From Eutreptiella sp. 'Long Island Sound 2002' (Eukaryota; Euglenozoa; Euglenophyceae; Eutreptiales; Eutreptiaceae): a DNA stretch of 64,000 bases. The translations under genes and the position numbers were made by a program. The DNA lies in the NCBI GenBank assembly GCA_964036045.1, contig OZ038384.1, positions 46,376,851-46,440,850 on the forward strand, in the 5' to 3' direction. Positions 41,857 to 52,675 of this stretch are shown here, piece by piece; the first letter of the stretch is position 1, and each line of letters opens with the position of its first letter. The notes below the pieces were generated by a model. That model ran no database searches. It was given only the letters and a program-made list of their open reading frames with translations, and was not told where the DNA came from.

Positions 41857-43500
41857 TCCGTTTGCCGTGCCGTTTTCGCGGAAATGTAGGGACTGCCGAT
41901 GCCTAGAAATCTAAATGATGACATCTTAGGCACTTGCAAAAACCAACCCCATGAATGGAGCGTGAATGTACCTTGAAAGAGTGCGTGAATTGGTCCTTGA
42001 TTTTTTATGATTTGCTCACAATGTGGTGTGGTTGTGTCCGTTTATTGTGGTGTTTTCACATGTGTGAAGGCGTTGTGTAGTGAGCAAAGCATGAAAAGCG
42101 TGAATTGGCCATTCAAATGACCAATTCATGAAGGGTGAGTAGGTTAGGGTGAGCATGCACCGCTTATAAGATGCCCATTAGGAGAGGAAGATTTGGCGTA
42201 CCGTGACCCACGGGCGCCGACTGCAGCCCATGTACCTCCTCTTGGGCAAAACGGCGCTCGGATACCCAACCCCTGTATGTGTGTGTGGAGGGAGCACACT
42301 TCGTTAACATATCGTTCTTTTGTGGCATGTGTGTTGTCTTTCCACTACGCGCATTCCGCACCGAAGCGGCCCTCCTATTGTGCCAAATACTCACCGAGAT
42401 GTTGTAGAGCACCGTTGGCACCGGTTAGCTCTTCCTACGCTTCCCTAAGCTCCCGGTGTCTACGTTATTGGGCAATCGCACATTGGGCAAGAAGAGCCAC
42501 TGGTGAGGTGGACGCATGAGTCATTGGTGAGATGCATTTTTGGGATGGACACAATAGTGGTGTTGTTGCAGGGCTTAGATAGACTATCTGCACAGAAGGG
42601 CGTACTTGGTGCTGCTGAAGATTGAGTGGTGCTCGATATGGGGCTCAATTCCAAGGTTGAAGAGAGGGGACAAGCACCATTTCAGTTGCTGAGAGCTCTA
42701 TGGACTTCCCACGCCCGTGTTGTTTCTTGAATGGGGATGGTGTTGTACCCCCCCTTTTTCGGCCTGTCGGTGGCGTCCTGAGGACCAACAGGCCCCCACA
42801 CCACAACAAGGTCTCCGGTCCTAGAGTCTAGACGGACGTGAGCGCGGGGAGCGGGGAGGTAAGGGGATGGTTGCCCTAAAAGTCCATACACCTTGGTTTG
42901 TAGACAATTTTTCCTCTGGTTACAATGGAGATGTAGTGGAAAGGTCAAGTGTGGGTCATCGCGCATTCTGTCATTTGGTGACGGTTCCTCCGGGGGTTTC
43001 GGGGGACCGTCGCGCGTTTTGGGGGGCAGTCTCCACAGGGCCAGGGGCGGTATGTGGCGTAGCTGTTTGGTTGTGTATGCCCGGTTTAGTAGAGAACGAA
43101 GGCCCCACCAGGCAGAATCATTGCAGACTACTTGACAGTTGTAGGTTGCCGCAGTTCGATGTGTGGTTTATGAGGGCTGTTGAGGATTCGTCCCTCTCCG
43201 TTGTGTAGAGATAACCAAGGAGCCGCAATAATACAGGAATCATGTTCACACAACAATGTAATTGCATGCGGCGTATATAGTGGACCTTGTAGACCCGTAG
43301 CCCTCAGCATGTGAATGCGGACCTGTTCCACACACCATCATGTCGCTGTTGAGGTTGTTGAAGGGTGGATGATTTGTGGTGGTGTTTGAGGGGTGATGAC
43401 CAAGGGCTTTTGGAAGTTTGTATCAGTCACAACCATGGATGGTTTGTGAAGATTGAGCAAGGTGATGAGGGTTTTTCGTGGGAATGGTCACTTTAGGGTG
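41857..43500. other. unassigned sequence
   Basis: No supported gene. The most AT-rich part (41900-42150) has a short inverted motif, GAATTGGCCATTCAAATGACC followed by AATTCATGAAGGG. Open stretches on both strands (for example 42867-43208 plus) show no recognisable domain. Confidence 0.45.
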
Positions 43501-43504
43501 CAGC

Positions 43505-44005
43505 ATTAGGGGGCGCCTTAAGCGCAGTGCGTGTGCAGTGCGCACGCAATGCAACTATTTGCGCGTCTAGCTATAGTAGAAACCCATACTTTGCGGTACT
43601 TTGGGCATCATTGTTGTTTGGTAGTAGGTTGTGATGCATTGGGGATCTGGCATTTTTTGGATGTTCACCCTGTTTCACCCATTTCTACTTTTTTGCACAC
43701 ATTTTTTACCCATTTCCACCACATCTACTCTTTTTCTGAGTTGGTTGATATGGTGATACACTTTGAGGTGCCTGCTACAGGACATCATACTTCCCTCCTC
43801 ATTTCTCAGGCCCACTTTCTCCATGGATCTCAGTATTGGGGATAGGGTGTTCTACACCCGCTCCAATGGCCTGCGACCTCCCTCCAGTCCAGTTTGGGTC
43901 GCCTAATTCTAACGGTGTTTCCAAGGGGCGTGCCTAGGGGCCCTTCGGGGGGAACATAATCTAAAAGTAGCGCGCAATGCGCGCGCAGTGCAAGGATTCC
44001 CCCTT
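43505..44005 (+). mobile_element. second PIF/Harbinger-like remnant (3' end only)
   Basis: Parallel to 17300-18000: GC-rich motif at 43522-43552, a transposase C-terminal helix (MQLFARLAIVETHTLRYFG), a DRVFYTRSNGLR fragment near 43850 and the end motif at 43970-43992 followed by AAGGATTCCCCCTTAG. The catalytic part of the transposase is absent. The copies differ enough to be old. The remnant ends about 150 bases upstream of the phosphatase gene. Confidence 0.6.
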
Positions 44006-44157
44006 AGTTTGAGTTGCTAGGCATTGCTGCAGGCTGAGGTGTTTGCTGTGCTGAGCTGAAAGACGGAGAAGAGCAGCGTCAGGGTGCGGCTGTCACCCAA
44101 CCACACCTCCTGCACTCCTGCCCAGCTTGCTTTCGCATCCATTAGCACTGTGCCCTA

Positions 44158-44988
44158 ATGGCCAGTGTGCTATCGGATGTCAAAGATTTGTCGGTGCATG
44201 TGCACCTCGTTGAGTACATTCGAAGTGCACTAATCAAATTGCACATGCTCCTGTTCGCCCTTTACACGTGCTGCTGGAGGAGGATTCGTGCGCATATGGA
44301 GCCCATCGATGAGGCTCTGTCCGACTCGGACCTGCTGTCGAGCTTCCTGTTCCCCTGCAATTTTGAACTGTACCGCCACGTACCTTACGGGCGACCGAAG
44401 GACAAAGTCCTGGCATTGGACCTCGATCAAACCTTAGTCTGTGCCTCCCCAAAGCCCCTGCATGTCCACCACCATTGGATCCAGACAACGAACGCGGCGC
44501 TGTTTGTGTGTGAGCGGCCGTACCTCCGGCACTTCTTGGCACAGGTCTCGCAGTGGTACAAAGTGGCCATCTTCACTGCGGGCACCAAGGCATGGGCAGA
44601 CCCGATCATCAGCCACCTTGACCCCGAGGGCACGATGATTGAGAAGCGGTATTTCCGGCAGTTCTGCTCCAGAACGAAGGACGGCACTTACGTCAAGGAT
44701 CTGAGCCTGATTACAACTAAAGACAAGATCGCACTGTCCAAGTGCATCCTGGTGGATGACACGGCCGTGTCCTACCAGTTGTACCCAGACAATGCCATCC
44801 CCATTCAGTCCTTCTACGCCGAGAGCTACGATGCGGACTCTGCGCTGCTGAACCTGCTGCCCGTGCTGCACGCCCTCCAATACGTCCAGGACGTGCGGTC
44901 CCTGCTGAGCTGGCGCACCTGCCAGCGCAAAGAGTGCCTGTCAGACGTCGCCCCCAAGGGCGAGGGCAAACGCCCCGCGGGGAGGTAG
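44158..44988 (+). CDS. FCP1/SCP-type HAD phosphatase (CTDNEP1/Dullard-like)
   Basis: A single-exon 276-residue protein, apparently intact. The HAD signature is DLDQT at residues 88-92, where the first Asp is the catalytic nucleophile and the second the acid/base, within KVLALDLDQTLV. Motif II is FTAGT, followed by WADPIISHLDP, typical of the SCP/Dullard clade. Next come KRYFRQFC, YVKDLSLI and motif III/IV CILVDDTAVSYQLYPDNAIP, close to the family's VDNSP...NAIPI with Asp-Thr replacing Ser-Pro. Residues ~24-40 (ALIKLHMLLFALYTCCW) could be a short membrane or amphipathic segment like the N-terminal anchor of CTDNEP1. Members dephosphorylate Ser/Thr on proteins such as the RNA polymerase II tail or lipin; the substrate here is unknown. 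ATG 44158 is the first Met in frame. The ~22-residue tail after LLSWR is basic and not conserved-looking. Confidence 0.88.
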   Translation: MASVLSDVKDLSVHVHLVEYIRSALIKLHMLLFALYTCCWRRIRAHMEPIDEALSDSDLLSSFLFPCNFELYRHVPYGRPKDKVLALDLDQTLVCASPKPLHVHHHWIQTTNAALFVCERPYLRHFLAQVSQWYKVAIFTAGTKAWADPIISHLDPEGTMIEKRYFRQFCSRTKDGTYVKDLSLITTKDKIALSKCILVDDTAVSYQLYPDNAIPIQSFYAESYDADSALLNLLPVLHALQYVQDVRSLLSWRTCQRKECLSDVAPKGEGKRPAGR

Positions 44989-46410
44989 CCACTGCTAAAA
45001 CCACTGCGGTCCTCATTGGCACAACCATGTGGGTTTTATAGGTGGCCCCAGGTGGTTACCGCGGTTGGCAGGTAATGGACTGCTGTGGGTCCGGCCATGT
45101 GTTGTCATTGAGCAGGAGGCGTCATTTTGGTGCTCTTGTCCGAGGGATGCCGTGCATCGCAACAATGGAGAGTGCAACCTCCTCGGCAGAAGGGTTGTTG
45201 GGGATGCTGCATGCAGTGGGGAGGCCCTAAGGCAAGGGCGGCCTCCTCCAAGTGTGAGCCGGATGGGCATGCCCTCGGGCCCTCCAGCTGCAATGCGGGC
45301 GTCTACCAGGGGGGAAAGGGTACCTAATCGGGATCCTGCAACCCTGTGGGCCAACTCGTGTGTGTGGCACACAAACTGTCTGAGAGCCCGGATCCGTGAC
45401 TGGCTGTGTGTATGAGCCATGTGTCCAGCCTCCTGGACGTCCATGAGAGGGTTAGGAACTGTGGTCCCTACGCTGCTGTACCTGACCCATTGTGACCCCT
45501 GCATACAACTTAACAACGTAACGCTTTAGTGCCATGTGAGCTCCGAAAGCCCCCTCCAAATCCCCCCATATCTGTTGATCCCCCACTCCAACCTGTAACA
45601 GTATGGATGCACGGCCAACCCCCAGGCCTGTGCTTGAAGGGGTGTTGTACACCCCCCCAGCCCCAGCACGGCGACTGAAATTGCTTTCCAGCAGCCAGTA
45701 ACTGCTGTTGCAGCCGCTAGTGAAATACCCCTGCAGCCTGCATCTCTCTCTCAAATGCAGCCCGCGTGGGCAGGGGGAAGTAGGCATTGCCCGCTTTCGT
45801 GCACTCAGCTCCAGGCCTCAGGATGAGTCAAGTGGACTGCATCTCATTGCAAAGCAAAGGGCTCCAAGGTTGCCCCAAAGCGAATGCAAACATCCAAAAG
45901 AGGACTCACAATCCCCCTGCCAAAGCAACGATTTTTGTGGCGTTTGGCTTCACAGCAGCCAGATGGACCCAAATTGCCCAGAGTGGCCCTCCAATTCTTC
46001 CAAGCAGCTTGTGCCAGACCGTCTGTGCCCCCCCCACCTGTTAGTGCAGCAGTGCGGCAGACCATTGGTGAGCAGTGACCGTTTGCCTGAGTCACGGGGG
46101 CGCTCAGTAGCTAAGTATCCATTGCTTCCTGCACCCCCCCCCCCCTTACCCCGGGGGGGGAGCTGCCCGGCCCGGGCCCCTGACGCCGACCCCCCCTCCC
46201 TGGAAGTTGGCAGGGAAGTGCCGGACCGTTGATGCCAAAGGTGCCGTGAGGAAATTTCGCTTGATGTGGCAGAGGGTAAAACCCAGTGGTTCCACCCCAT
46301 GTGTCTATGCTCTATATACTCGGAATTTTCAGGACAGTTCAATAATGGACAAAATGGGCATTTTTTCAGCTAGCCCAAAATAAGTATCCCATCCCTGAGC
46401 AATGGTCATC
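44989..46410. other. 3' flank of the phosphatase gene and unassigned DNA
   Basis: No clear polyadenylation motif and no further gene. Frames on both strands are open but without recognisable motifs. A C11 run with an adjacent G run lies at 46130-46165. AGGAAATTTCGCTTGATG at 46250 resembles half of the element III palindrome but has no partner nearby. Confidence 0.4.
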
Positions 46411-46413
46411 TGA

Positions 46414-46493
46414 GGTGGCCAATATCCTAGTTGGTAGAACACTGCACCTGCACCTGCACTTGAAAAGTCCTGGGTTCAATTCCTGGGGCTGTC
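46414..46493 (+). tRNA. tRNA-like sequence (degenerate tRNA or tRNA-derived SINE head)
   Basis: A-box-like TAGTTGGTAGAA (46429-46440) and B-box GGGTTCAATTCC (46472-46483). The T arm pairs CTGGG with CCTGG around TTCAATT. The acceptor GGTGGCC (46414) can pair with GGCTGTC (46487) using three G-U pairs. The D stem pairs poorly and I cannot fold a confident anticodon arm, because the middle is a CACCTG-type repeat. It may be a pseudo-tRNA or the promoter head of a SINE. No CCA is encoded. Confidence 0.45.
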
Positions 46494-46499
46494 AAATAC

Positions 46500-47190
46500 C
46501 TGCCACTGGGCAAATGGGGTGGAGCTGTTTCCCCCCCCCCTTTTTTTCCATCCCTCATCATGAAACCACTTTTCAAAGGCAGGGGTTATGTAGCCACTTC
46601 TGATTTTGTCCCCTTTTTCTGGGGACCCCTGAGAACGCAGGGTTATGTAGCAATTCTGCTCAATTCTCGCCCCCCAAGAAGGCATGGGTCAAGTAACCAC
46701 TTCAAGGGGTTTCGAAGCGTAAATACATCAACTCCGTCCCGAAGACAAGCATGGTTTGGCCTGGGTGGGGCGCCACTCCCAACAGTGGCCGGGAATTGGG
46801 TGTGCTATGCCCTTAAACAAAAATACCACCAACCCCCCCCCCCCGCCCCTTGGTTCAAAATTTCTTTCACCCCAACAAATATGCCGCAAAATGATCCGTG
46901 CGACGAGGCGGTCATTTTAAGCCATATATGTTGGGGTCCAGGAGCCTCCACCCCCTCCGGTCACCCCCCAGACCCCCCAGACCCCCCCCCCCCCCTAAAG
47001 TGGCACGAAAGTGGGAGGGGATCGGTGTATGGCCCGTTGCTACGGCCCCCTTGCCCCTTACCTACATGAGGATTGAGGCTGGCTGTCCAATCATTCACTA
47101 CCCAATCGTGCATGGCCAGTTTCCCTTGTATGCTGGTGCTGCCTCTTGCCAATGGCACTCTGATCCCTATCTCTAAGTGTAGCACGGGGG
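46500..47190. other. unassigned sequence with long C runs
   Basis: C runs at about 46530, 46835 and 46985. No supported gene. Confidence 0.4.
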
Positions 47191-47219
47191 GAGGGGGGGG
47201 GCAAATTTTAGCCAAACCA

Positions 47220-50090
47220 CCCCGGTATGACACAACACCAAACATCGTCAAAAAACACACCCCCAATATTCTCGCTGCACACAGCACCAAACAACCTTAT
47301 TGCACACATCACCACCATCCTTGTGCCATACACCACCAAGCATCCCTATGACACGCATCACCAAAATAACCGTACCATACACTGCTGAACAGCCTCATTG
47401 CACATATCAACAAGATTCCCCACACCACACGCCACCGAACAACCATATAGATCACATCCTGTTACTACAACCAAGTACCCATACTCATACCACATATCAC
47501 CACACAGCAAGATCACGCATGGCACTACATGTCATCCAAGCGTCCTCATGACACAGCTAACTAAAACAACGACACAATGCACAACAAAATATGCTTGAAC
47601 CAAAGACAACTGGAGTACCCTTTGAACACACACCATAGACACCATACACATAGAACCAAAGATACTACACCACTGCATATTGGCATTACATACACCATTG
47701 TAACAGCCATACAACACACACAAGAAAAAACACATGGTGATGATGTGCGTGATGACGCGGTTCGGTGATGTGCGGTTTGGGTATGGGGATTTTGGTGGCT
47801 TGTGGTAGGCTATGGGGTTGTTGAGTGGTGAATGGTACAAGCATGTTGGTGATGTGTGTTATGAGCCTATTTACCATTCATAATTATGGGAAATTGGGCA
47901 ATGTGTTGTAAGGCTGTTTCTATAGGGATGATGGTGGTATATGCTACAAGCATGTTTGGTGGTGTATGGCAAGAGGGCAAAGGTCACACATGCTGTTTGT
48001 GACACATGTGATACATGTGTGTTTGGTGGTGTATGGTAGGAGAATGTTGGTGATGTGTGTAGCATCCTCCACAATAATACACATGTGGGATGGCATTTGA
48101 TGTGCCAATTGGTCGGCATACACCTCTTGACATGTTGCTTGACCCCATGTATCCATGGCATCTCAGAGCCAGTGAAAGGCCACCACACATTGTCCTTGCA
48201 GACTCCATCAATTGCAGTGTCGGCCGACCTGCATATGAGGCTGCTTTGTCGTGTGTGGCACACGGATGATGGAGATACGTATAACGAGGATGTTTGGTGG
48301 TGAAAAAGGGACAAGGATGGCGGTGTTGTGTGTTCGGAAGCTGTTTGGTGGTGTGCGGCACTTTTCCTTGGCAACCTATACCAGTGCACCCCCGTGTTTG
48401 CCCTATTATCAACGAAAACCTTGTTTTTTTTTATACATCTCAGCCCAAGATTTCCCCATTTTCTGAGAGAGCACAAAAAAAATTCCCCATTTTCTCCCAT
48501 TGTCCCCCATTTTCTAAAATCAGCCCATTTTGAGGATGTTGTTCTGGCAACAGTGCGGAAACGGGCACTTCTAGGCCTTCTACAAGGATTGTAGTGACAT
48601 GTGTTGTGTGGCTATTTGGCAGTGTCTTGTGAGGTTGCTTGGTGATGTGTGGCACAAGGATATGTTGGTGGGGTGCGCAATGAGGCTGTTCGTGATGTGT
48701 ACAATGATTTTGGTGATATGCCTGATTTGGATATGTGGTACCACGCTGCTTGGTAACCTATGGTGCGAGGATGTGGGCATATGTTGAAGTTCTTTTGGTT
48801 GTGTTTTGTTATTCATTTGTGTTTCTTATTTCATACTCCGCACAAAGTTGGTTGGCTCACCTTGGATGTATGGGGGCAAGGCCCAAGGGTGGGGGGACTA
48901 AAGGGGAGAGTGGTTATGGGATAGTGGTATGGGGGAGTGTTACAAAGGTGGCACCGCATAATCTATCGACACCGTGTGCTATACATAGACACAATTTACT
49001 AATTGGGACATGGTGGGCATGTACTAGGTGAGAGTTTTCTGGACTGTCCACGTGTGGGTGCCAAAGAAAGAGGCAGAAGCAGTGTGTGAGGCATGAGGCG
49101 ACAAAATGTTCATATTCAAAAATTTTTGGGGATTGACAGTGTTTACCCAGGTATATAGGGACGGCGGTCTATAGCTTGTAGACACTATTTACGTTGAGCA
49201 TCGTATGCCAATGGTAGACACTGTTGGCATATTGAAATTCATTCAGTGACGGAGCACACAGCACCAAACTGCCCAATTTTGTCACTTCAACCAACCTAAG
49301 GACTCCCTTCCTCAACCCTCCTTCCCCCACCTCGAGGCCTCCATGCCCAAGATAGTGCCACATGGCTGGAACCAAGTCAAGGCCAAGTGGGTGCGGAATT
49401 TTTTTCATCATCGAGTGCAGACCACGAGTCGCCTGTTGCGGTGATGATGTTACATGATGAAGGTAGTTGGGTGGCCAATGCTATGGTCTCCCAATGCCTA
49501 ATATTGTGATGGCTGGTTTTGATTCTTGGTGCATGCACATGGGTCCTCTTTCCCCTTTTTTTACATTATTTTTAGTTTCGACATAGCTCACAATCACGGT
49601 TGCACGCAAATGTGTTTTGACTGTTTCCCAATGCCATGCGGGAGCATGTAAAGTCCCCATGCAATGCAAGCATGCATGTCGAACGAATCCACTATCACTA
49701 CTTGGTGGATGAGTTGTGGACTGACACCACCCTCTTCTCCCATAGACAACACGCCATCAAGTATCCTCACAACAACCATCAAATACACCAATGCCACACA
49801 CAATCAGACTTCATCAACGATTTTGGTTATGCATGGCGGTGTATGGTAGCAAAGACCTAATTCTTGTGCGTAATGAGGTTGTTTTGTGGTGTATGGTGCA
49901 AGGATGGTGGCAATTTGTGTGATGAGGATGTTTGGTGGTGTGTGGCGCAAGGATGTTGTGATGTGGGTTACAAGGACACTTGGAGGTGTGCGGTATGAGG
50001 ATGTTGGTCATATGTGTTATTTGGATGCTTGGCGCTGTGGGGCGGGGGGGATGGTGTAAATATGTATTATGAGGCTACTTGGTGGTTTGT
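47220..50090. repeat. degenerate ~33-35 bp minisatellite in both orientations
   Basis: On the plus strand 47220-47720 reads as repeated CACCACCAA-, CATCCT-, GTGCCATACACCACC- and TTGCACACATCACC-like segments. From about 47760 to 50090 the same segments appear as their complements (GGTGGTGTATGG, GCAAGGATG, TTGGTGATGTGTG). The switch lies near 47740. A different insertion or decayed stretch without the repeat is seen at about 48840-49850. Frames in it are repeat artefacts. Confidence 0.7.
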
Positions 50091-50096
50091 GGTACC

Positions 50097-50140
50097 TAGG
50101 TTAGCAATAACGCTTTGCCTCAGGGGGGGCGGGACAGACA
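50097..50140 (-). repeat. end segment shared in inverse with 62665-62708
   Basis: CCTAGGTTAGCAATAACGC then TTTGCCTCA and a G run. It is the inverse of the C run, TTGAGGCAAAACCTAAG, TTATTGCTAACCTAGG near 62665. Both sit at edges of minisatellite-like stretches, so this could be a terminus of one element family. Confidence 0.55.
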
Positions 50141-50225
50141 AGGTTACAAGTCGGGACACTACCAACCTGCCACCCCTTTGCTTCAGTCAGTGAAGTGTTC
50201 TTTGTTTGCTTGGGACTAGATCCCG

Positions 50226-52578
50226 TTGTTGATGTCCGATCTATCGCCAAACGAGTCGGAGTCGCTAGTCCAGGAGGCCGAAGAGCCGGAGCGGGCTATG
50301 ACGCGGCCCTGGTTGGCGCAGCAGCCCCTGCCTGCAGACCTACACAGGAGCAGCCGCGTGCTAAGCGCACCAAGTGCCCGTTTGCATGAGACGTTGACAT
50401 GCCCCAAGCTGCCAGCGAATGATACAAAAAGTGGGCTTAGTGGAGAGATCACGGGGCGGCCACCTTCCGTGCCTTCCTCGGTGATGACTTGGCCGCAAAG
50501 AAGGCCGGGGAGTACCACGTGGTGCCGATGCATCGCGGGTTGGATCAGGGCGGTGTGGATGTGGCCACTGCGGGGGCTGCCCCATTGGCGGAGCCACATG
50601 AGGCGCTCTTGATGATGGCCCTTTATGAAAACCACGCGCGCTGGAGGCTGGATGTGGTCGTTGGGGAGTGGCGCCACATCGACTTCCCGCCCCAGGCCCC
50701 TCCTCAAGGCGCAGCACCGTGTGGGCCGGACCCGTAGGCCACCTGTCGGATCCGCACTGAGATTGCTATCCTTGAGGCCCGGTTGTCGCAGCTTCGAGGC
50801 TCGTCGACCCCGCCTCTGTCGCTGGGTGAAATGCAGCGCGCAAGAAACACAGAGCTCCATTCCGCATAGCAGTGCCAGCTGGTCGAGACACTCGTGATCT
50901 TCTTGAGGACCGAAGCGCCACAGCAAGGTTGTGATCAGTCTGAGGTTGCGACTGCGCTGGCTGACGGCACATGGGCAGCTCTGTGGCCAACCCTCGGGAT
51001 GAAAGAAGGCGAGTTCCCGGCCCGCCAGCGAACCCTGCAGGCCGCTAAGGCGGCCCCCCCTGGGGCTTGCTTCAAGTGCGGGCCGCACGGCCACTGGGCG
51101 CACGAGTGCAACGTGCAGCAATCCCAGCCCTCCTAGCAACCACAACCGCAGCAGCTGCCGGCGCCGGCGCATGCTCAGGCGCCGCGTGGGTACCGGCGGG
51201 TGGATTGCTCTCGGTGCACGGGGACCAGGCCCTGTACACGGCGTTCAGCACGGCGCGGCACCATATCGGCAATCCGAATGGCCAAAAAGCTCCAGCTGCC
51301 ACGGCCCACCGTATGCCCCATCCACTGGGCCATCGCGGCCGGGGCCGGCCGAGCGTCCAACTCCGAGCGTGGTCAACAAGTCTGTGGAACCCCCGGTAAG
51401 CTCCGCACGATGGCCATGGCTGTACGGACCAAGACGGACTTGGCCGTGCTCGCCCTCGCGGTCATCATGGCTTACCAGGGACTTCGGGTCTGGGAGGCCG
51501 CAACCATCCGCACGACCGATGTAAGTCATGCAGAGTGGATCAGCTTCTACGATCGCAAGACCAAGAGGCAGCCGATCCCAGCCAGGCTAGGAACCTGGGC
51601 AGAGCGGTGGCGACATGCCCTACTGGCATGCGGGGCCGTACAGTGCAGGGCCTAGTACCTGCACTCTTCTCGGAGGCAGAACTTGAACGCCGAATGCAGT
51701 GCTTGCTGTGGGGTACCCTATGGGTGGGAGTCACCCGGCACTGTTGGAGACGGCTCTCAGCAACAGCCATGGTCGCGCTTGGTGCCCCCATCTTCGCCGT
51801 GTGCATCTGGAACCGATGCACATCGTAACGGCAGGCATGGGAATACGCCGTACCTAGGCCAGACTGGGAATTTGAGCTCCCAGACCAGGCCCCCTGGTGA
51901 CACCCAGTCGCGGGTGTCACCACACTGCCCCTGTCCCCAGTCCATTCCTGGCCCGCGGGCGCCCTCGGGCGGCGCGCAGCCCCCGACGCTTCAAGCTCCC
52001 CTATTATCATCATGGTCGACAGTGATGACGAAGGGGACGACACCGACGACGGGGTACTGGGAACCCCTGGCGCGCATGGTGGAGTGGCCCCGGGAGGACG
52101 GGAACGACTCCGGGCCGCCGACAAGACGCGGCACAGGCCGTGTGTGCGCGTTCGAGTCCGCCGTCGCAGGCCCAAAGCCCGCGGGTCGTGCAAAGATGTT
52201 TCGTTTGTAGTTCATTCTCGGCAAGAGACAGTGCAACCCGCAACCGGAAGCCCTCAGCCGACTGTGCCACCATCACCGCAACAGGGGCAAGGCAGGGGCA
52301 ACTGGTCCCCACCCCAGAGCGCCTACCGAAAGTGCGGAAAGCTGATAAGTAAGCACATCCCGGATGCGGCGGTTGTGACGGCGGTCAAGGCGTCAGTTGA
52401 CCATCGGTGCGCGGAGAGCCTGCTGCGCATGTGGTGGGCGGACTGGCACCGCTGGGCCCTTGCGAGACCTAAGGTCAGCCCGGAAGACGAAGCGTTCCTG
52501 CACGACACACTCCACCACCTGGCGAGTCGGCCGCGGCGGCTAGAACACCACATCAGCAACCCAACACACCCACAGTGA
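50226..52578 (+). pseudogene. tyrosine-recombinase mobile element (DIRS/Crypton-like), broken
   Basis: The N-terminal frame (from 50226) is acidic (NESESLVQEAEEPER). The main frame then runs 50450-51655 with several stops and contains a zinc knuckle, CFKCGPHGHWAHEC (~51070), as in Gag-like proteins. The recombinase follows: LAVLALAVIMAYQGLRVWEA (~51440-51500) carries the first Arg box. After a frameshift near 51650, TRHCWRRLSATAMVALGA (~51735-51790) gives the His-x-x-Arg box, and AWEY (~51835) the Tyr, with one TAA between. The same frame continues with an acidic patch (VDSDDEGDDTDDG) to TGA 52578. No reverse transcriptase lies between zinc knuckle and recombinase, so either it was deleted from a DIRS-like element or this is a Crypton-like DNA element. 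Confidence 0.65.
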
Positions 52579-52675
52579 GTATCTCCTTTGCTAAGCGGAA
52601 AAGGGATGAGCCAGGAAAGTGAATCCAACCCAACAAACTGCTCCCTTGAATAAGATAAAACTGCTCCCACCTGCA

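Noticed and set aside
47220-50090. Many short His/Thr/Pro-rich frames
   Set aside because: They follow the minisatellite period and occur on both strands.
50216-51172. 318-codon minus-strand open frame opposite the zinc-knuckle region
   Set aside because: Shadow of the GC-rich plus-strand gene; the plus strand carries the zinc knuckle and recombinase motifs.
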